The position numbers and the translations under genes are program-made. The notes beneath the pieces were generated by a model. That model had not been told where the DNA came from. It saw only the letters and a program-made list of their open reading frames with translations, and did no database searches. Below, in pieces: positions 1 to 8,183 of a stretch of 53,910 nt of DNA. The DNA is from an uncultured Pseudomonadota bacterium (GTDB taxonomy: Bacteria > Pseudomonadota > Gammaproteobacteria > Steroidobacterales > Steroidobacteraceae): positions 1 to 53,910 of the forward strand of contig CADEFJ010000008.1 in NCBI GenBank assembly GCA_902826575.1, written 5' to 3'. Position 1 is the first letter of the stretch. Each line of letters opens with the position of its first letter.

Positions 1-1
1 C

Positions 2-1456
2 GCCGCATTGCTCAGTGCGCTGGCGGTAGGCGTCACCGGCGACATGTCGCGCGAGCAGTGGCGCGTGTTCAATGCCACCGGCACCACGCATCTGGTGGCG
101 ATCTCGGGTATGCACGTGACGCTGTTTGCGATGATCGCCATTGCTGGTGCCCGCCGTGCCTGGCGCGCAGCCGGGGGCTGGTGCACTCGACTGCCCCGCG
201 AGAGCTTCGCCGCGACCCTCGGCATCGCCGCGGCGGCGGGCTACGCACTGCTCGCCGGGTTCTCGGTGCCGACACAGCGCACGCTGGTCATGTTGTCTGC
301 GTGGCTCATGGCGCGCCATGTCGCGCGTGCGCACGGTGCGCTGCACGCCTTCGCCGTGGCGATGATCGTCGTACTGCTGCTCGATCCGCTCGCGCCGCTC
401 GCGAGCGGCTTCTGGCTGTCGTTCGGTGCCGTGGCTGCCATCCTGCTTGCCACCGGCGCGCGCCTCGGTCGCGCCCACTGGTTGCACGAAGCGGTGCGCG
501 TGCAGTGTGCGGTGACGATCGCACTGGTACCGGTCACGCTGGCGGCCTTTGGCAGCGTGTCGCTCGCGAGCCTCGTCGTGAATGCCGCGGCAATTCCGGT
601 GTTCACGCTGCTGCTAGTGCCGCTCGCCCTCGCAGCCACGGCCGCAATGGCCATGTGGCCCGCGCTCGCCACGTTGTTGCTGCGGCTTGCGGCGTGGTTG
701 CATGCGCAGCTGTGGCCCTGGCTCGAGGCCGCGGCCAATTGGCCGCATGCGCTCGTGCAGCTGGCACCGCCGTGGTGGGCCTATCTGATGCTGGTGCCGG
801 CCGTGGGCATCGCGATCCTGCCCTGGCCGCGAGGCCTGCGCGCCACGGCGGCGGCGGCCATCCTGCCGCTTGCCTTTGCGCGGGCCCTCGTACCCGCAGC
901 CAGCGAGGTCACGGTGGCCGTGTTCGACGTCGGGCGAGGCCAGGCCGTGGCGATCCGCACGGCACACCATGTGATCGTGCACGGGACTGGCGACAGTTTC
1001 GGGACCGAAGGGCGGCGCATGGCGCGAGTGGTCGTGCCGTGGCTGCGCACGCAGCGCATTGCGCGTGTCGATGATCTCGTGTTGCCGCATCTGTATCGCG
1101 ACTACGCGGCCGGCGCCGCCGAACTCGATATCGCCTTCGGTATCGACCGCATGCTCGTGGCGCGTCCCTGGCCGGGCGGTCCTCAACGCGCGGTTCCGTG
1201 CGGCAGACACACGGCCTGGACGCGCGCGCCAGCGCAGTTTGCGCTGACTCCGTCCTGCGACATGACCGTGACGGTCGGTGCGACCCGGCTCGAGATCACC
1301 GGCAAGGGGGTGGTTCTGGACGCCGGGGCGGGGCGCGAGCGGCTCGATAGCGCCCGCGATGGCGCCATCACCCTGGGCCTTGACAGGGACACTGGTGCCG
1401 TCCGGCGCCACCGTGCCCGCGACGGCTATCCATGGCCATGGCGCGCTCCGGTATGA
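2..1456 (+). CDS. comEC: ComEC/Rec2-type DNA uptake channel, 5'-truncated by window edge
   Basis: The reading frame is open to the window edge, so the N-terminus lies outside; about 484 codons are seen. The first ~280 residues are a hydrophobic multi-helix region with the ComEC competence-domain signature (ATGTTHLVAISGMH followed by membrane helices). ComEC forms the inner-membrane channel for transforming single-stranded DNA. The C-terminal ~180 residues align in outline with the family's metallo-beta-lactamase-like domain (FDVGRGQAVAIRT, then VVVPWLRTQRIARVDDLVL). However, the expected HxDxDH metal motif reads PHLYRDYAAG near 1085-1114, and no LTGD or PHHGS motif is visible. The stop overlaps the next gene region by ATGA. 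Family is certain; nuclease activity of this copy is doubtful. Confidence 0.9.
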   Translation, partial: AALLSALAVGVTGDMSREQWRVFNATGTTHLVAISGMHVTLFAMIAIAGARRAWRAAGGWCTRLPRESFAATLGIAAAAGYALLAGFSVPTQRTLVMLSAWLMARHVARAHGALHAFAVAMIVVLLLDPLAPLASGFWLSFGAVAAILLATGARLGRAHWLHEAVRVQCAVTIALVPVTLAAFGSVSLASLVVNAAAIPVFTLLLVPLALAATAAMAMWPALATLLLRLAAWLHAQLWPWLEAAANWPHALVQLAPPWWAYLMLVPAVGIAILPWPRGLRATAAAAILPLAFARALVPAASEVTVAVFDVGRGQAVAIRTAHHVIVHGTGDSFGTEGRRMARVVVPWLRTQRIARVDDLVLPHLYRDYAAGAAELDIAFGIDRMLVARPWPGGPQRAVPCGRHTAWTRAPAQFALTPSCDMTVTVGATRLEITGKGVVLDAGAGRERLDSARDGAITLGLDRDTGAVRRHRARDGYPWPWRAPV

Positions 1457-1491
1457 TGCGCACGGGTCGCCAAGCTGTGAGGGTCGAGCGG

Positions 1492-2121
1492 ATGTGGGAA
1501 ATCGTGCGCGCCGGTGGGCCACTGATGTGGCCGATCATCCTGTGTTCAATTGGTGCCGCGGCGATCATTCTCGAGCGCTTCTGGACCCTGCAGGACAAGC
1601 GGGTCATCCCGCCCGACCTCACGAAAAAGGTCGCGCAGCTGGTCGAGAGCAACCAGATCAACGACAAGGTGATCGCCGCGCTCGAACAGAATTCGCCCTT
1701 GGGCCGCATCCTGGCCGCGGGCCTTGCCAATCGCCACCGCCCGCGCGAGATCATGATGGAGCGCCTGCAGGACACCGGACGCCACGTGATCTATGAGCTC
1801 GAGCGCTTCCTCAATTCGCTCAACATGATCGCGGGCGTCAGCCCGTTGCTCGGCCTGCTCGGTACCGTGACCGGCATCATCAAGGCGTTCGATGCCGTCC
1901 AGGCAGGCGGCATGGGCGATCCGCGCATGCTCTCCGGCGGCATTGCCGAAGCGCTGATCACGACCGCGGCGGGACTGTGCGTCGCGATCCCGTCGCTGAT
2001 CGGGTTCAGGCTGCTGCGCGGCAAGGTCGACCGCATCGTGATCCAGATGGAAAAGGATGCGCTGCGCCTCGCCGACGAAGTCGATGCGGCCGCCGGCCGC
2101 AGCAGGGCGGGCGCTGCGTGA
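1492..2121 (+). CDS. exbB: MotA/TolQ/ExbB-family proton channel (ExbB)
   Basis: 209 residues. Three predicted membrane segments: near residues 10-30 (PLMWPIILCSIGAAAIILER), a second around LNMIAGVSPLLGLLGTVTGI, and a third around EALITTAAGLCVAIPSLIGF, the typical ExbB/TolQ order. Together with ExbD it converts the proton gradient into energy for TonB-dependent transport or envelope maintenance. I chose the ATG at 1492 (MWEIVRAGG) because family members usually begin there; an in-frame ATG at 1453 overlapping the comEC stop (ATGA) is the alternative. Linkage to exbD-msbA-lpxK-kdsB is the common gammaproteobacterial arrangement, so it may serve lipid A/envelope functions as much as siderophore uptake. 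Confidence 0.92.
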   Translation: MWEIVRAGGPLMWPIILCSIGAAAIILERFWTLQDKRVIPPDLTKKVAQLVESNQINDKVIAALEQNSPLGRILAAGLANRHRPREIMMERLQDTGRHVIYELERFLNSLNMIAGVSPLLGLLGTVTGIIKAFDAVQAGGMGDPRMLSGGIAEALITTAAGLCVAIPSLIGFRLLRGKVDRIVIQMEKDALRLADEVDAAAGRSRAGAA

Positions 2122-2549
2122 ACTTCAAGCCGCGCCGCACGGACGAGCCCGAGCTCAACATGACGCCGCTCATCGATGTCGTGTTGCTGCTGATCGTCTT
2201 TTTCATGCTGTCCTCGACATTCGCGCAGGAAGGCCGGTTGCGCGTGCGCCTGCCCGAGGCTCGCGATGTGCCGGTGACCCGCCCCGCACCGGATCCGATC
2301 GTCGTGACCGTCACGCAGGGTGGCGGCTATCGTGTCAATGAGCGCGAGCTCGTCAATGCGAGCGCCGATACATTGGGCGCGGCCCTGCAACAGGTGGCAG
2401 GGAGCGAGCGCGGCGCGCCGGTCACGCTGCGTGCCGACGGGCGTGCGTCCCACCAGTCGGTCGTCACCGCCATGGACGTGCTCGGCAAGCTCGGTTTCGC
2501 CGAGATCAATATCGCTACGGTGAACGACGCGGACGCCGCCGGCCCGTGA
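2118..2549 (+). CDS. exbD: ExbD/TolR-family biopolymer transport protein
   Basis: 143 residues from a GTG start whose GTGA overlaps the exbB stop, implying translational coupling. One N-terminal transmembrane helix, TPLIDVVLLLIVFFML, carries the conserved proton-accepting Asp. A periplasmic domain follows. ExbD assembles inside the ExbB pentamer and transmits proton flux to TonB or related partners. The frame is open further upstream, but those codons lie inside exbB and read as shadow sequence. Confidence 0.93.
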   Translation: MNFKPRRTDEPELNMTPLIDVVLLLIVFFMLSSTFAQEGRLRVRLPEARDVPVTRPAPDPIVVTVTQGGGYRVNERELVNASADTLGAALQQVAGSERGAPVTLRADGRASHQSVVTAMDVLGKLGFAEINIATVNDADAAGP

Positions 2550-4297
2550 CCCCCTCACCGCTCGTCGTCGCGAATCCCGGGCAGGTCTATCGCCGCCTGC
2601 TCGGCTACGCGCGGCCCTACGTCGGCACTTTCCTGATCGGCGTCTGCGGCATGGTGCTGTTCGCCGCCACCGACGCGCTGCTCGCCTATCTGGTCAAGAT
2701 CTTCCTCGGCGGCGCATTCATCGAGCGCGACCCGCGCATCATCTGGATCGTGCCACTGGGCGCGGTAACCCTGTTCTTCCTGCGCGGCGTCGGTGATTAC
2801 GTCTCCACGTATTTCCCGGCATTGGTCGGGCGGCGGATCATCAAGGCGCTGCGCGGCGAGCTGTTCGCGAAGTACCTGCGCCTGCCGGTGTCGTGGTTCG
2901 ATGCCACGTCGACCGGCGAGGCGCTCTCGCGGCTCACCTTCAACATCGAGCTGGTCGCGGAGGCCACTACCAACGCCGTCACGGTGATGATCCGTGACAC
3001 GCTGACGATTGTGGCACTGCTCGCTTACCTCTTCTGGATCAACTGGCAGCTGGCCGCCTTCGCGCTGACCCTCGCGCCCCTCATCTCGGGCCTGATCCGG
3101 GGCATCAACAAGTCCTTCCGCCGCTACAGCACGCGCATCCAGAATTCGATGGCGGACGTGAATCGCGTCGCGAAGGAGTCGCTCGACGGCCAGCGGGTCA
3201 TCCGCGTGTTCAATGCGCAGCAGCAGCTCGAGCAGAGTTTCGAGGTCGCAAACGAGCTGAACCGGCACAGCAACATGCGCCTGATCAACGCGCGTGCGAT
3301 GAGCAATCCGGTGGTGCAACTCGTGGCGGCGATCGGACTCGCCGGCGTGCTGTACTTCGCGATCAGCCAGGTGCAATCGCGTGCGATGCGGGTCGACGAT
3401 TTCATGTCATTCCTGACCGCGCTGCTGCTGATCACGGCGCCGCTGCGCCGCCTCGTGAACATCTTCGTGCCGCTGCAGCAGGGTATTGCGGCGGGTGCGA
3501 GCGTGTTCGCGGTGCTCGATGCGCCCGCGGAGGACGAGGGCGGTACGCTGCGGATCACGCGCGCGCGCGGCGACATTGCGTACCGCGACGTGAGCTTCGC
3601 GTATCGCGCGGACAAGGGGCAGGTGCTCGAGCGCATCGATCTCGAGGTGCCCGCAGGCCGCACGCTGGCGATCGTCGGTCGTTCGGGCAGCGGCAAATCG
3701 ACACTGGTCGCGCTGCTGCCGCGTTTCTACGACGTCGACTCGGGCAGCGTGCAACTCGACGGCCGTGACCTGCGCGAGTACGCGCTCGATTCGCTGCGCG
3801 ACCAGGTCGCAGTAGTGAGCCAGGACGTCGTGCTGTTCAACGACACGATCCGGGCGAACATCGCGTTCGGCCAGCCGGAAGCGAGCGCGGCGCAGGTCGA
3901 GGCGGCCGCGGAGGCGGCGTTCGTGATGGACTTCGTGCGCGAGTTGCCGCAGGGCCTCGATACCCTGGTGGGCGATCGCGGCGCGCTGCTCTCCGGCGGC
4001 CAGCGCCAGCGCATCTCGATTGCGCGCGCAATCCTGAAGGATGCGCCGGTCCTGGTGCTCGACGAGGCGACTTCGGCGCTCGACACCGAATCCGAGCGTC
4101 ACATCCAGGCAGCGCTCGGACGCCTGCAGTCCGGGCGCACCACGCTTGTCATTGCGCATCGCCTGTCCACCGTCGAGCAGGCCGACGAAATCGTGGTGAT
4201 GGACGAAGGGCGCATCGTCGAGCGCGGCACCCACGCCGCGCTGCTGGCGCAAGATGGTGTTTACGCGCAGCTGCATCGCATGCAGTTCAACGCCTGA
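2546..4297 (+). CDS. msbA: Lipid A export ATP-binding/permease protein MsbA
   Basis: 583 residues from a GTG overlapping the exbD stop (GTGA). It is an ABC half-transporter: six-helix membrane domain in the first ~320 residues, then an ATPase domain with Walker A GRSGSGKST (about 376-384), ABC signature LSGGQRQR (about 482) and Walker B VLVLDEATSALD (about 501-512), followed by the switch His in IAHRLSTV. As a homodimer it flips core-lipid A across the inner membrane. Length and the partner gene lpxK immediately downstream match msbA rather than a drug exporter. Confidence 0.95.
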   Translation: MTPSPLVVANPGQVYRRLLGYARPYVGTFLIGVCGMVLFAATDALLAYLVKIFLGGAFIERDPRIIWIVPLGAVTLFFLRGVGDYVSTYFPALVGRRIIKALRGELFAKYLRLPVSWFDATSTGEALSRLTFNIELVAEATTNAVTVMIRDTLTIVALLAYLFWINWQLAAFALTLAPLISGLIRGINKSFRRYSTRIQNSMADVNRVAKESLDGQRVIRVFNAQQQLEQSFEVANELNRHSNMRLINARAMSNPVVQLVAAIGLAGVLYFAISQVQSRAMRVDDFMSFLTALLLITAPLRRLVNIFVPLQQGIAAGASVFAVLDAPAEDEGGTLRITRARGDIAYRDVSFAYRADKGQVLERIDLEVPAGRTLAIVGRSGSGKSTLVALLPRFYDVDSGSVQLDGRDLREYALDSLRDQVAVVSQDVVLFNDTIRANIAFGQPEASAAQVEAAAEAAFVMDFVRELPQGLDTLVGDRGALLSGGQRQRISIARAILKDAPVLVLDEATSALDTESERHIQAALGRLQSGRTTLVIAHRLSTVEQADEIVVMDEGRIVERGTHAALLAQDGVYAQLHRMQFNA

Positions 4298-4312
4298 GTC
4301 GCCCCGGGCGCC

Positions 4313-5323
4313 ATGGAGCAGTGGGTCAATTCGATCTGGTACGGGCGCTCGTTCATTGCGGTGCTGCTGCGGCCGCTGGCGTGGCTCTACGCGCTGGTCG
4401 TCGGCGCGCGCCGGCAGGCCTACGCGCTCGGGCTGCTCACCGTCACGAAATTGCCGACGCCGGTCGTGGTCGTCGGCAACCTGACTGTCGGCGGCACCGG
4501 CAAAACGCCGCTCGTCGTGTGGCTGGTCACGCAGCTCGCGGCGGCAGGCCGCAGGCCCGGGGTGATTTCGCGCGGCTATGGGCGCCGCAATGCTGCGCCC
4601 CTGCTGGTCGATATGGACTCGAGCGCTGCGCAGAGCGGGGATGAGCCGCTGCTGATCCGCCGGCGCACCGGACGCCCGGTCGCCGTCGGGCGCGAGCGCG
4701 CGGTGGCGGGCCGGTTGCTCGGGACCCAGGGGGTCGATGTCATCGTTGCGGACGATGGCCTGCAGCACCTGGCGCTGGCACGTGAGTGCGAACTGGTGCT
4801 GATCGATGGCGCGCGCGGCTTCGGCAATGGGCAGATGCTGCCGGCGGGACCCTTGCGTGAAGGCGCCGGGCGGTTGCGCAGCGTGGATGCGGTGATCATG
4901 GTGGACGGCTCGAGTGAGCGCAGCCTTGCCGGCCGGCCCGTTTTCCACATGCAGCTCGTTGCCGAATACGTCGTACCGCTCGCGGGCCCGCGGGATGCCA
5001 GGCTCGCGCTCGCGAGCCTGGCCGGCGAGCGCGTGCACGCCGTGGCCGGCATCGGCAATCCCGATCGTTTCTTTCGCACGCTGCGCGCGGCCGGGCTCGA
5101 GGTGATCGCGCACGCCTTCCCGGACCACCACGTCTACTCGGCCGCGGACCTGGCTTTCGACGACGAGTTGCCGATCCTCATGACCGAGAAGGATGCCGTA
5201 AAATGCACGGCGTTCGCCTCGTCGCGGACCGGCTATGTGCCGGTCAGTGCGGCGTTCAGTGACGCCGAGGCGAGTGCACTGCTGGCGCTCGTCACGGCCA
5301 AGGTTTCCGCGTCCACACGCTGA
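4313..5323 (+). CDS. lpxK: Tetraacyldisaccharide 4'-kinase (lipid A kinase)
   Basis: 336 residues. A single N-terminal membrane anchor (about residues 13-32) precedes the P-loop VGGTGKTP (about 59-66). Family hallmarks ADDGLQH and QMLPAGPLRE are present. LpxK phosphorylates the 4' position of the lipid A disaccharide precursor at the cytoplasmic face of the inner membrane. It follows msbA with a 15-nt gap and precedes the Trm112-like gene and kdsB. All key motifs look intact. Confidence 0.95.
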   Translation: MEQWVNSIWYGRSFIAVLLRPLAWLYALVVGARRQAYALGLLTVTKLPTPVVVVGNLTVGGTGKTPLVVWLVTQLAAAGRRPGVISRGYGRRNAAPLLVDMDSSAAQSGDEPLLIRRRTGRPVAVGRERAVAGRLLGTQGVDVIVADDGLQHLALARECELVLIDGARGFGNGQMLPAGPLREGAGRLRSVDAVIMVDGSSERSLAGRPVFHMQLVAEYVVPLAGPRDARLALASLAGERVHAVAGIGNPDRFFRTLRAAGLEVIAHAFPDHHVYSAADLAFDDELPILMTEKDAVKCTAFASSRTGYVPVSAAFSDAEASALLALVTAKVSASTR

Positions 5324-5332
5324 GGATCCGAT

Positions 5333-5521
5333 TTGGACACCCGATTGCTCGACATCATTGCCTGCCCGCTCTGCAAAGGTCCCGTCGTGCATCGCCGCGC
5401 GGAGGCCGTGCTCGTCTGCCGCATCGACCGGCTCGCCTATCCGATCCGGGACGGCGTGCCGATCATGCTCGTGGAGGAGGCGAAGCCGCTCGCAGTGGAC
5501 GATCCGCTGCTCGAACGCTGA
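5333..5521 (+). CDS. Trm112 family / YcaR-like small zinc-ribbon protein
   Basis: 62 residues from a TTG start at 5333; a GAGG 7 nt upstream, overlapping the lpxK stop, decides this start (no ATG is available). The protein opens MDTRLLDIIACPLCKGP with a CPxC pair and has one further Cys (VLVCR), the minimal Trm112/UPF0434 pattern. Family members are small zinc-ribbon proteins, some of which activate methyltransferases; the function of the bacterial lpxK-kdsB-linked version is not established. It fills the conserved slot between lpxK and kdsB. Confidence 0.88.
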   Translation: MDTRLLDIIACPLCKGPVVHRRAEAVLVCRIDRLAYPIRDGVPIMLVEEAKPLAVDDPLLER

Positions 5522-5532
5522 GTCCCGCCGAC

Positions 5533-6261
5533 ATGTTTCGCGTCGTCATCCCGGCCCGTTTCCAGTCGTCGCGCTTTCCGGGCAAGGCGCTCGCGTTGAT
5601 CGAGGGACTTCCGATGATCGTGCGCGTTTACGAGCGTGCGCGCCTCACGAGTGCCGCTGCGGTCATCGTTGCGACCGATGACGAGCGCATTGCGGCTGCG
5701 GCACGAGTCGCCGGCGCGGATGTCTGCATGACCGCTACGACCCACGTCTCGGGTACCGACCGCATTGCCGAAGTTGCGCGACTGCGCGGCTTTGACGGTC
5801 GGGACATCATCGTGAACCTGCAGGGCGACGAGCCGCGCATGCCGCCGGCGATCGTCGAGCAGGTCGCCGCCGCGCTCGCGGCGCATCCGTCCGCGGCGAT
5901 TGCGACCGCGGCGTATCCGGTGCAGGACCGCGCGGAGTATCTCGATCCGAATGTCGTGAAGGTCGTCACCGACCGCGAGGGCAGGGCGCTGTACTTCAGT
6001 CGCGCGCCCATTCCCTTCGATCGCGACGGCGCCGCTGCGGCGTCCGGGAGCTTCCCGCCTGCGCGCCGTCACATCGGGCTCTACGCCTGGCGGGTCGATG
6101 CGTTGCTGCGTCTCGCGGCACTGGCGCCCACGGCGCTCGAAGAACTGGAGAAGCTCGAGCAGTTGCGCGCGCTCGAGCACGGCATGGAAATCCGCGTGGT
6201 CGATGCCGCGGAGCCGCCGGGTGCCGATGTGAATACGCCGGAGGATCTCCTGCGAACATGA
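5533..6261 (+). CDS. kdsB: 3-deoxy-manno-octulosonate cytidylyltransferase (CMP-KDO synthetase)
   Basis: 242 residues. N-terminal nucleotide-binding signature IPARFQSSRFPGKAL and the metal/sugar-binding motif NLQGDEPRMP identify the family. KdsB activates KDO with CTP in the cytoplasm for transfer to lipid IVA. The order msbA-lpxK-(Trm112-like)-kdsB is classic for gammaproteobacteria, and length is normal (about 240-255). The stop overlaps rarD by ATGA. Confidence 0.96.
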   Translation: MFRVVIPARFQSSRFPGKALALIEGLPMIVRVYERARLTSAAAVIVATDDERIAAAARVAGADVCMTATTHVSGTDRIAEVARLRGFDGRDIIVNLQGDEPRMPPAIVEQVAAALAAHPSAAIATAAYPVQDRAEYLDPNVVKVVTDREGRALYFSRAPIPFDRDGAAAASGSFPPARRHIGLYAWRVDALLRLAALAPTALEELEKLEQLRALEHGMEIRVVDAAEPPGADVNTPEDLLRT

Positions 6262-7196
6262 AGCCCGCGGTCGTCCGGGACAACCTGCCGGCGCGTGATG
6301 CGGCGGCGGTGTTTGCACCTGGCTTCGACCGCCGCGGACTGGCGGCGGCGATCGGCGCTTACGCGATGTGGGGGCTGTTCCCACTCTACTGGTATCTGCT
6401 GAAGACGGTGCCGGCGGTGCAGACCGTCGCCCATCGGGTGGTGTGGTGCGCGGTTTTCGTGATCGGCTGGCTCACATTGCGACAGGAGCGCGGCTGGTTG
6501 CGTAGTGCGCTCGCCACGCCGCGCGTGCTGCCGATGCTGGTCGCGAGCAGCACACTGATCAGCGCCAACTGGGGTGTTTACATCTGGGCCGTGACCCATG
6601 GCCGCGTGCTCGAAGCGAGCCTCGGCTATTTCATCAATCCGCTCGCGAACGTGCTGGTGGGCGTGCTGCTGCTGCGCGAGCGCCTGAGCGCCCCGCAATG
6701 GGGTGCCGTCGCACTCGCCGCGCTCGGTGTGCTGTGGCTCACGTTCAGCCACGGCGAGTTGCCCTGGGTCGCACTGGTCCTCGCGTCGAGCTTCTGCCTC
6801 TACGGGCTGATCCGCAAAGTGGTCGCGGTCGGCGCGGTGCCGGGGCTGGCGATCGAGAACCTGCTTCTTCTTTTGCCTGCGCTCGCCTGGCTCGGCTGGA
6901 GCGAGACACGGGGTGACGGTGTATTTGGCCATGGCGGCGGGCTGCCCGAGGTGCTGCTGATCGCAGGAGGCGCGCTCACAGCCCTGCCGCTGATCGGCTT
7001 CGCATATGGCGCGCGCCGTCTGCCGTATTCGTTGCTCGGCCTGCTGCAGTATGTGTCGCCGACCCTGCAGCTGCTGTGTGGCCTGCTGCTGGGTGAGGTC
7101 TTCACGCAAGACAGGATGATCGGGTTTGCCTGCATCTGGCTGGGCCTCGCCGTCTATGCGGTGGATGGCTGGCGCGGCAATGCCACGATGCGGTAG
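6258..7196 (+). CDS. rarD: EamA-family transporter, RarD type
   Basis: 312 residues. About ten hydrophobic helices are visible, with the RarD signature near the N-terminus (GAYAMWGLFPLYWYLLK) and a second EamA repeat in the C-terminal half (LLGLLQYVSPTLQLL). RarD proteins are inner-membrane permeases of the drug/metabolite superfamily; substrates are mostly unknown. The start ATG overlaps the kdsB stop (ATGA), so it is probably co-transcribed. It converges on the FHA gene with a 6-nt gap and no obvious hairpin terminator. Confidence 0.88.
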   Translation: MKPAVVRDNLPARDAAAVFAPGFDRRGLAAAIGAYAMWGLFPLYWYLLKTVPAVQTVAHRVVWCAVFVIGWLTLRQERGWLRSALATPRVLPMLVASSTLISANWGVYIWAVTHGRVLEASLGYFINPLANVLVGVLLLRERLSAPQWGAVALAALGVLWLTFSHGELPWVALVLASSFCLYGLIRKVVAVGAVPGLAIENLLLLLPALAWLGWSETRGDGVFGHGGGLPEVLLIAGGALTALPLIGFAYGARRLPYSLLGLLQYVSPTLQLLCGLLLGEVFTQDRMIGFACIWLGLAVYAVDGWRGNATMR

Positions 7197-7202
7197 CGCT
7201 GC

Positions 7203-8183
7203 TCAGTCGTCGGCGTCGGCGAGCGGTGCCTCGAGCAGCGATTTCTGGCGCTCCCGACCGGCAGCCAACTGCAGCTTGTCGACTTCGGTCAGGTAATCGG
7301 CGATATCCCGATTCGGCACGACGCGTTGCGCCCCGAGGCGCACCTGCGGACCCAGGGCCACGCGGTTGACGTCGCCTTCCTCGACTGCGAAGGTGATGAT
7401 CCACGCGATGGCGCCGATCACGAGAGTCGCGGCTCCGGCCAGCGCCCATGCCGTGCGGCGCCCGTAACGGGTTGCCTCCCGCAAGTGCAGGTACAGCGCG
7501 GCCAGTGCCACCGCCCCCGCGGCGGCAATGCCCACCTGGACAAACACCGACCACTGCGCGGCGAATGCCAACTGTCCGGCCAGCCAGTAACCCCACACGC
7601 AGAGCGCCGCGCCGATCGAGGCGATCGTCACGTGGACCCGGACTTTCCAGCTTCCCTGGTTCAGTTTCGATATGAGGGCCCACAGTCCGGTCCACGTCGC
7701 GATCAGCGCCAGTACCAGCAGCGCCGCCGTCGTGGCGCTACGGAGCAAGGACGATGGCGCGTCGAGCCACTGCATGAACCCGCCATGGGCGATGCATGCG
7801 GACACGCCGGTAACCGCGAGGATCGTACGGTGCCGACGCACGAAGTTGCGCCGGAAAACGCGTTCCGGTCGCAGCGGCGTGTGCTGTGTGCGCACGCGAA
7901 GCCGCGTGCGACCGACAATGATCTCGCCCTGTTCGATGACTGCGCCGCGATCCACCGGGACCCGGTTGCCGTCGACGCGCGTCCCGTTTCGTGTGCCGAG
8001 GTCCCTTACGCTGACACGGCCATCGTCCAGCAGCGTCAATACCGCATGTCGCGGCGCTGCATACTCGTCGTCCACGACGATATCGCAGCCGAGATCGCGG
8101 CCAACATGGCATTCGGTGCCGGCGCCCCCGAGGCGCTGGCGCAGGACATGGTGCCCCTGCGGGTCGATCTGCTCGATCAGCAT
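7203..8183 (-). CDS. FHA-domain protein with C-terminal multi-helix membrane region
   Basis: 326 residues. Residues ~24-95 form a forkhead-associated domain: GRDLGCDIVV (Gly29-Arg30), an RH motif at 45-46 and NGT at 67-69, as used for phosphothreonine binding; the usual Ser before RxxH is not present. After a basic linker (~105-120), five hydrophobic segments follow at about 120-138, 150-172, 185-205, 210-234 and 246-268, then a ~55-residue tail. The FHA domain should be cytoplasmic. The ATG shares one base with the stop of the protease gene (TGATG), so the two are translationally coupled. I do not recognise a named family for this architecture; the role is unknown. Upstream in-frame codons are protease shadow. 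Confidence 0.8.
   Translation of the reverse strand: MLIEQIDPQGHHVLRQRLGGAGTECHVGRDLGCDIVVDDEYAAPRHAVLTLLDDGRVSVRDLGTRNGTRVDGNRVPVDRGAVIEQGEIIVGRTRLRVRTQHTPLRPERVFRRNFVRRHRTILAVTGVSACIAHGGFMQWLDAPSSLLRSATTAALLVLALIATWTGLWALISKLNQGSWKVRVHVTIASIGAALCVWGYWLAGQLAFAAQWSVFVQVGIAAAGAVALAALYLHLREATRYGRRTAWALAGAATLVIGAIAWIITFAVEEGDVNRVALGPQVRLGAQRVVPNRDIADYLTEVDKLQLAAGRERQKSLLEAPLADADD

Noticed and set aside
3407-5392. 661-codon open frame on the minus strand across msbA/lpxK
   Set aside because: Antisense shadow of strongly supported genes in high-GC codons; low-complexity Arg/His/Gln-rich product with no family motif.
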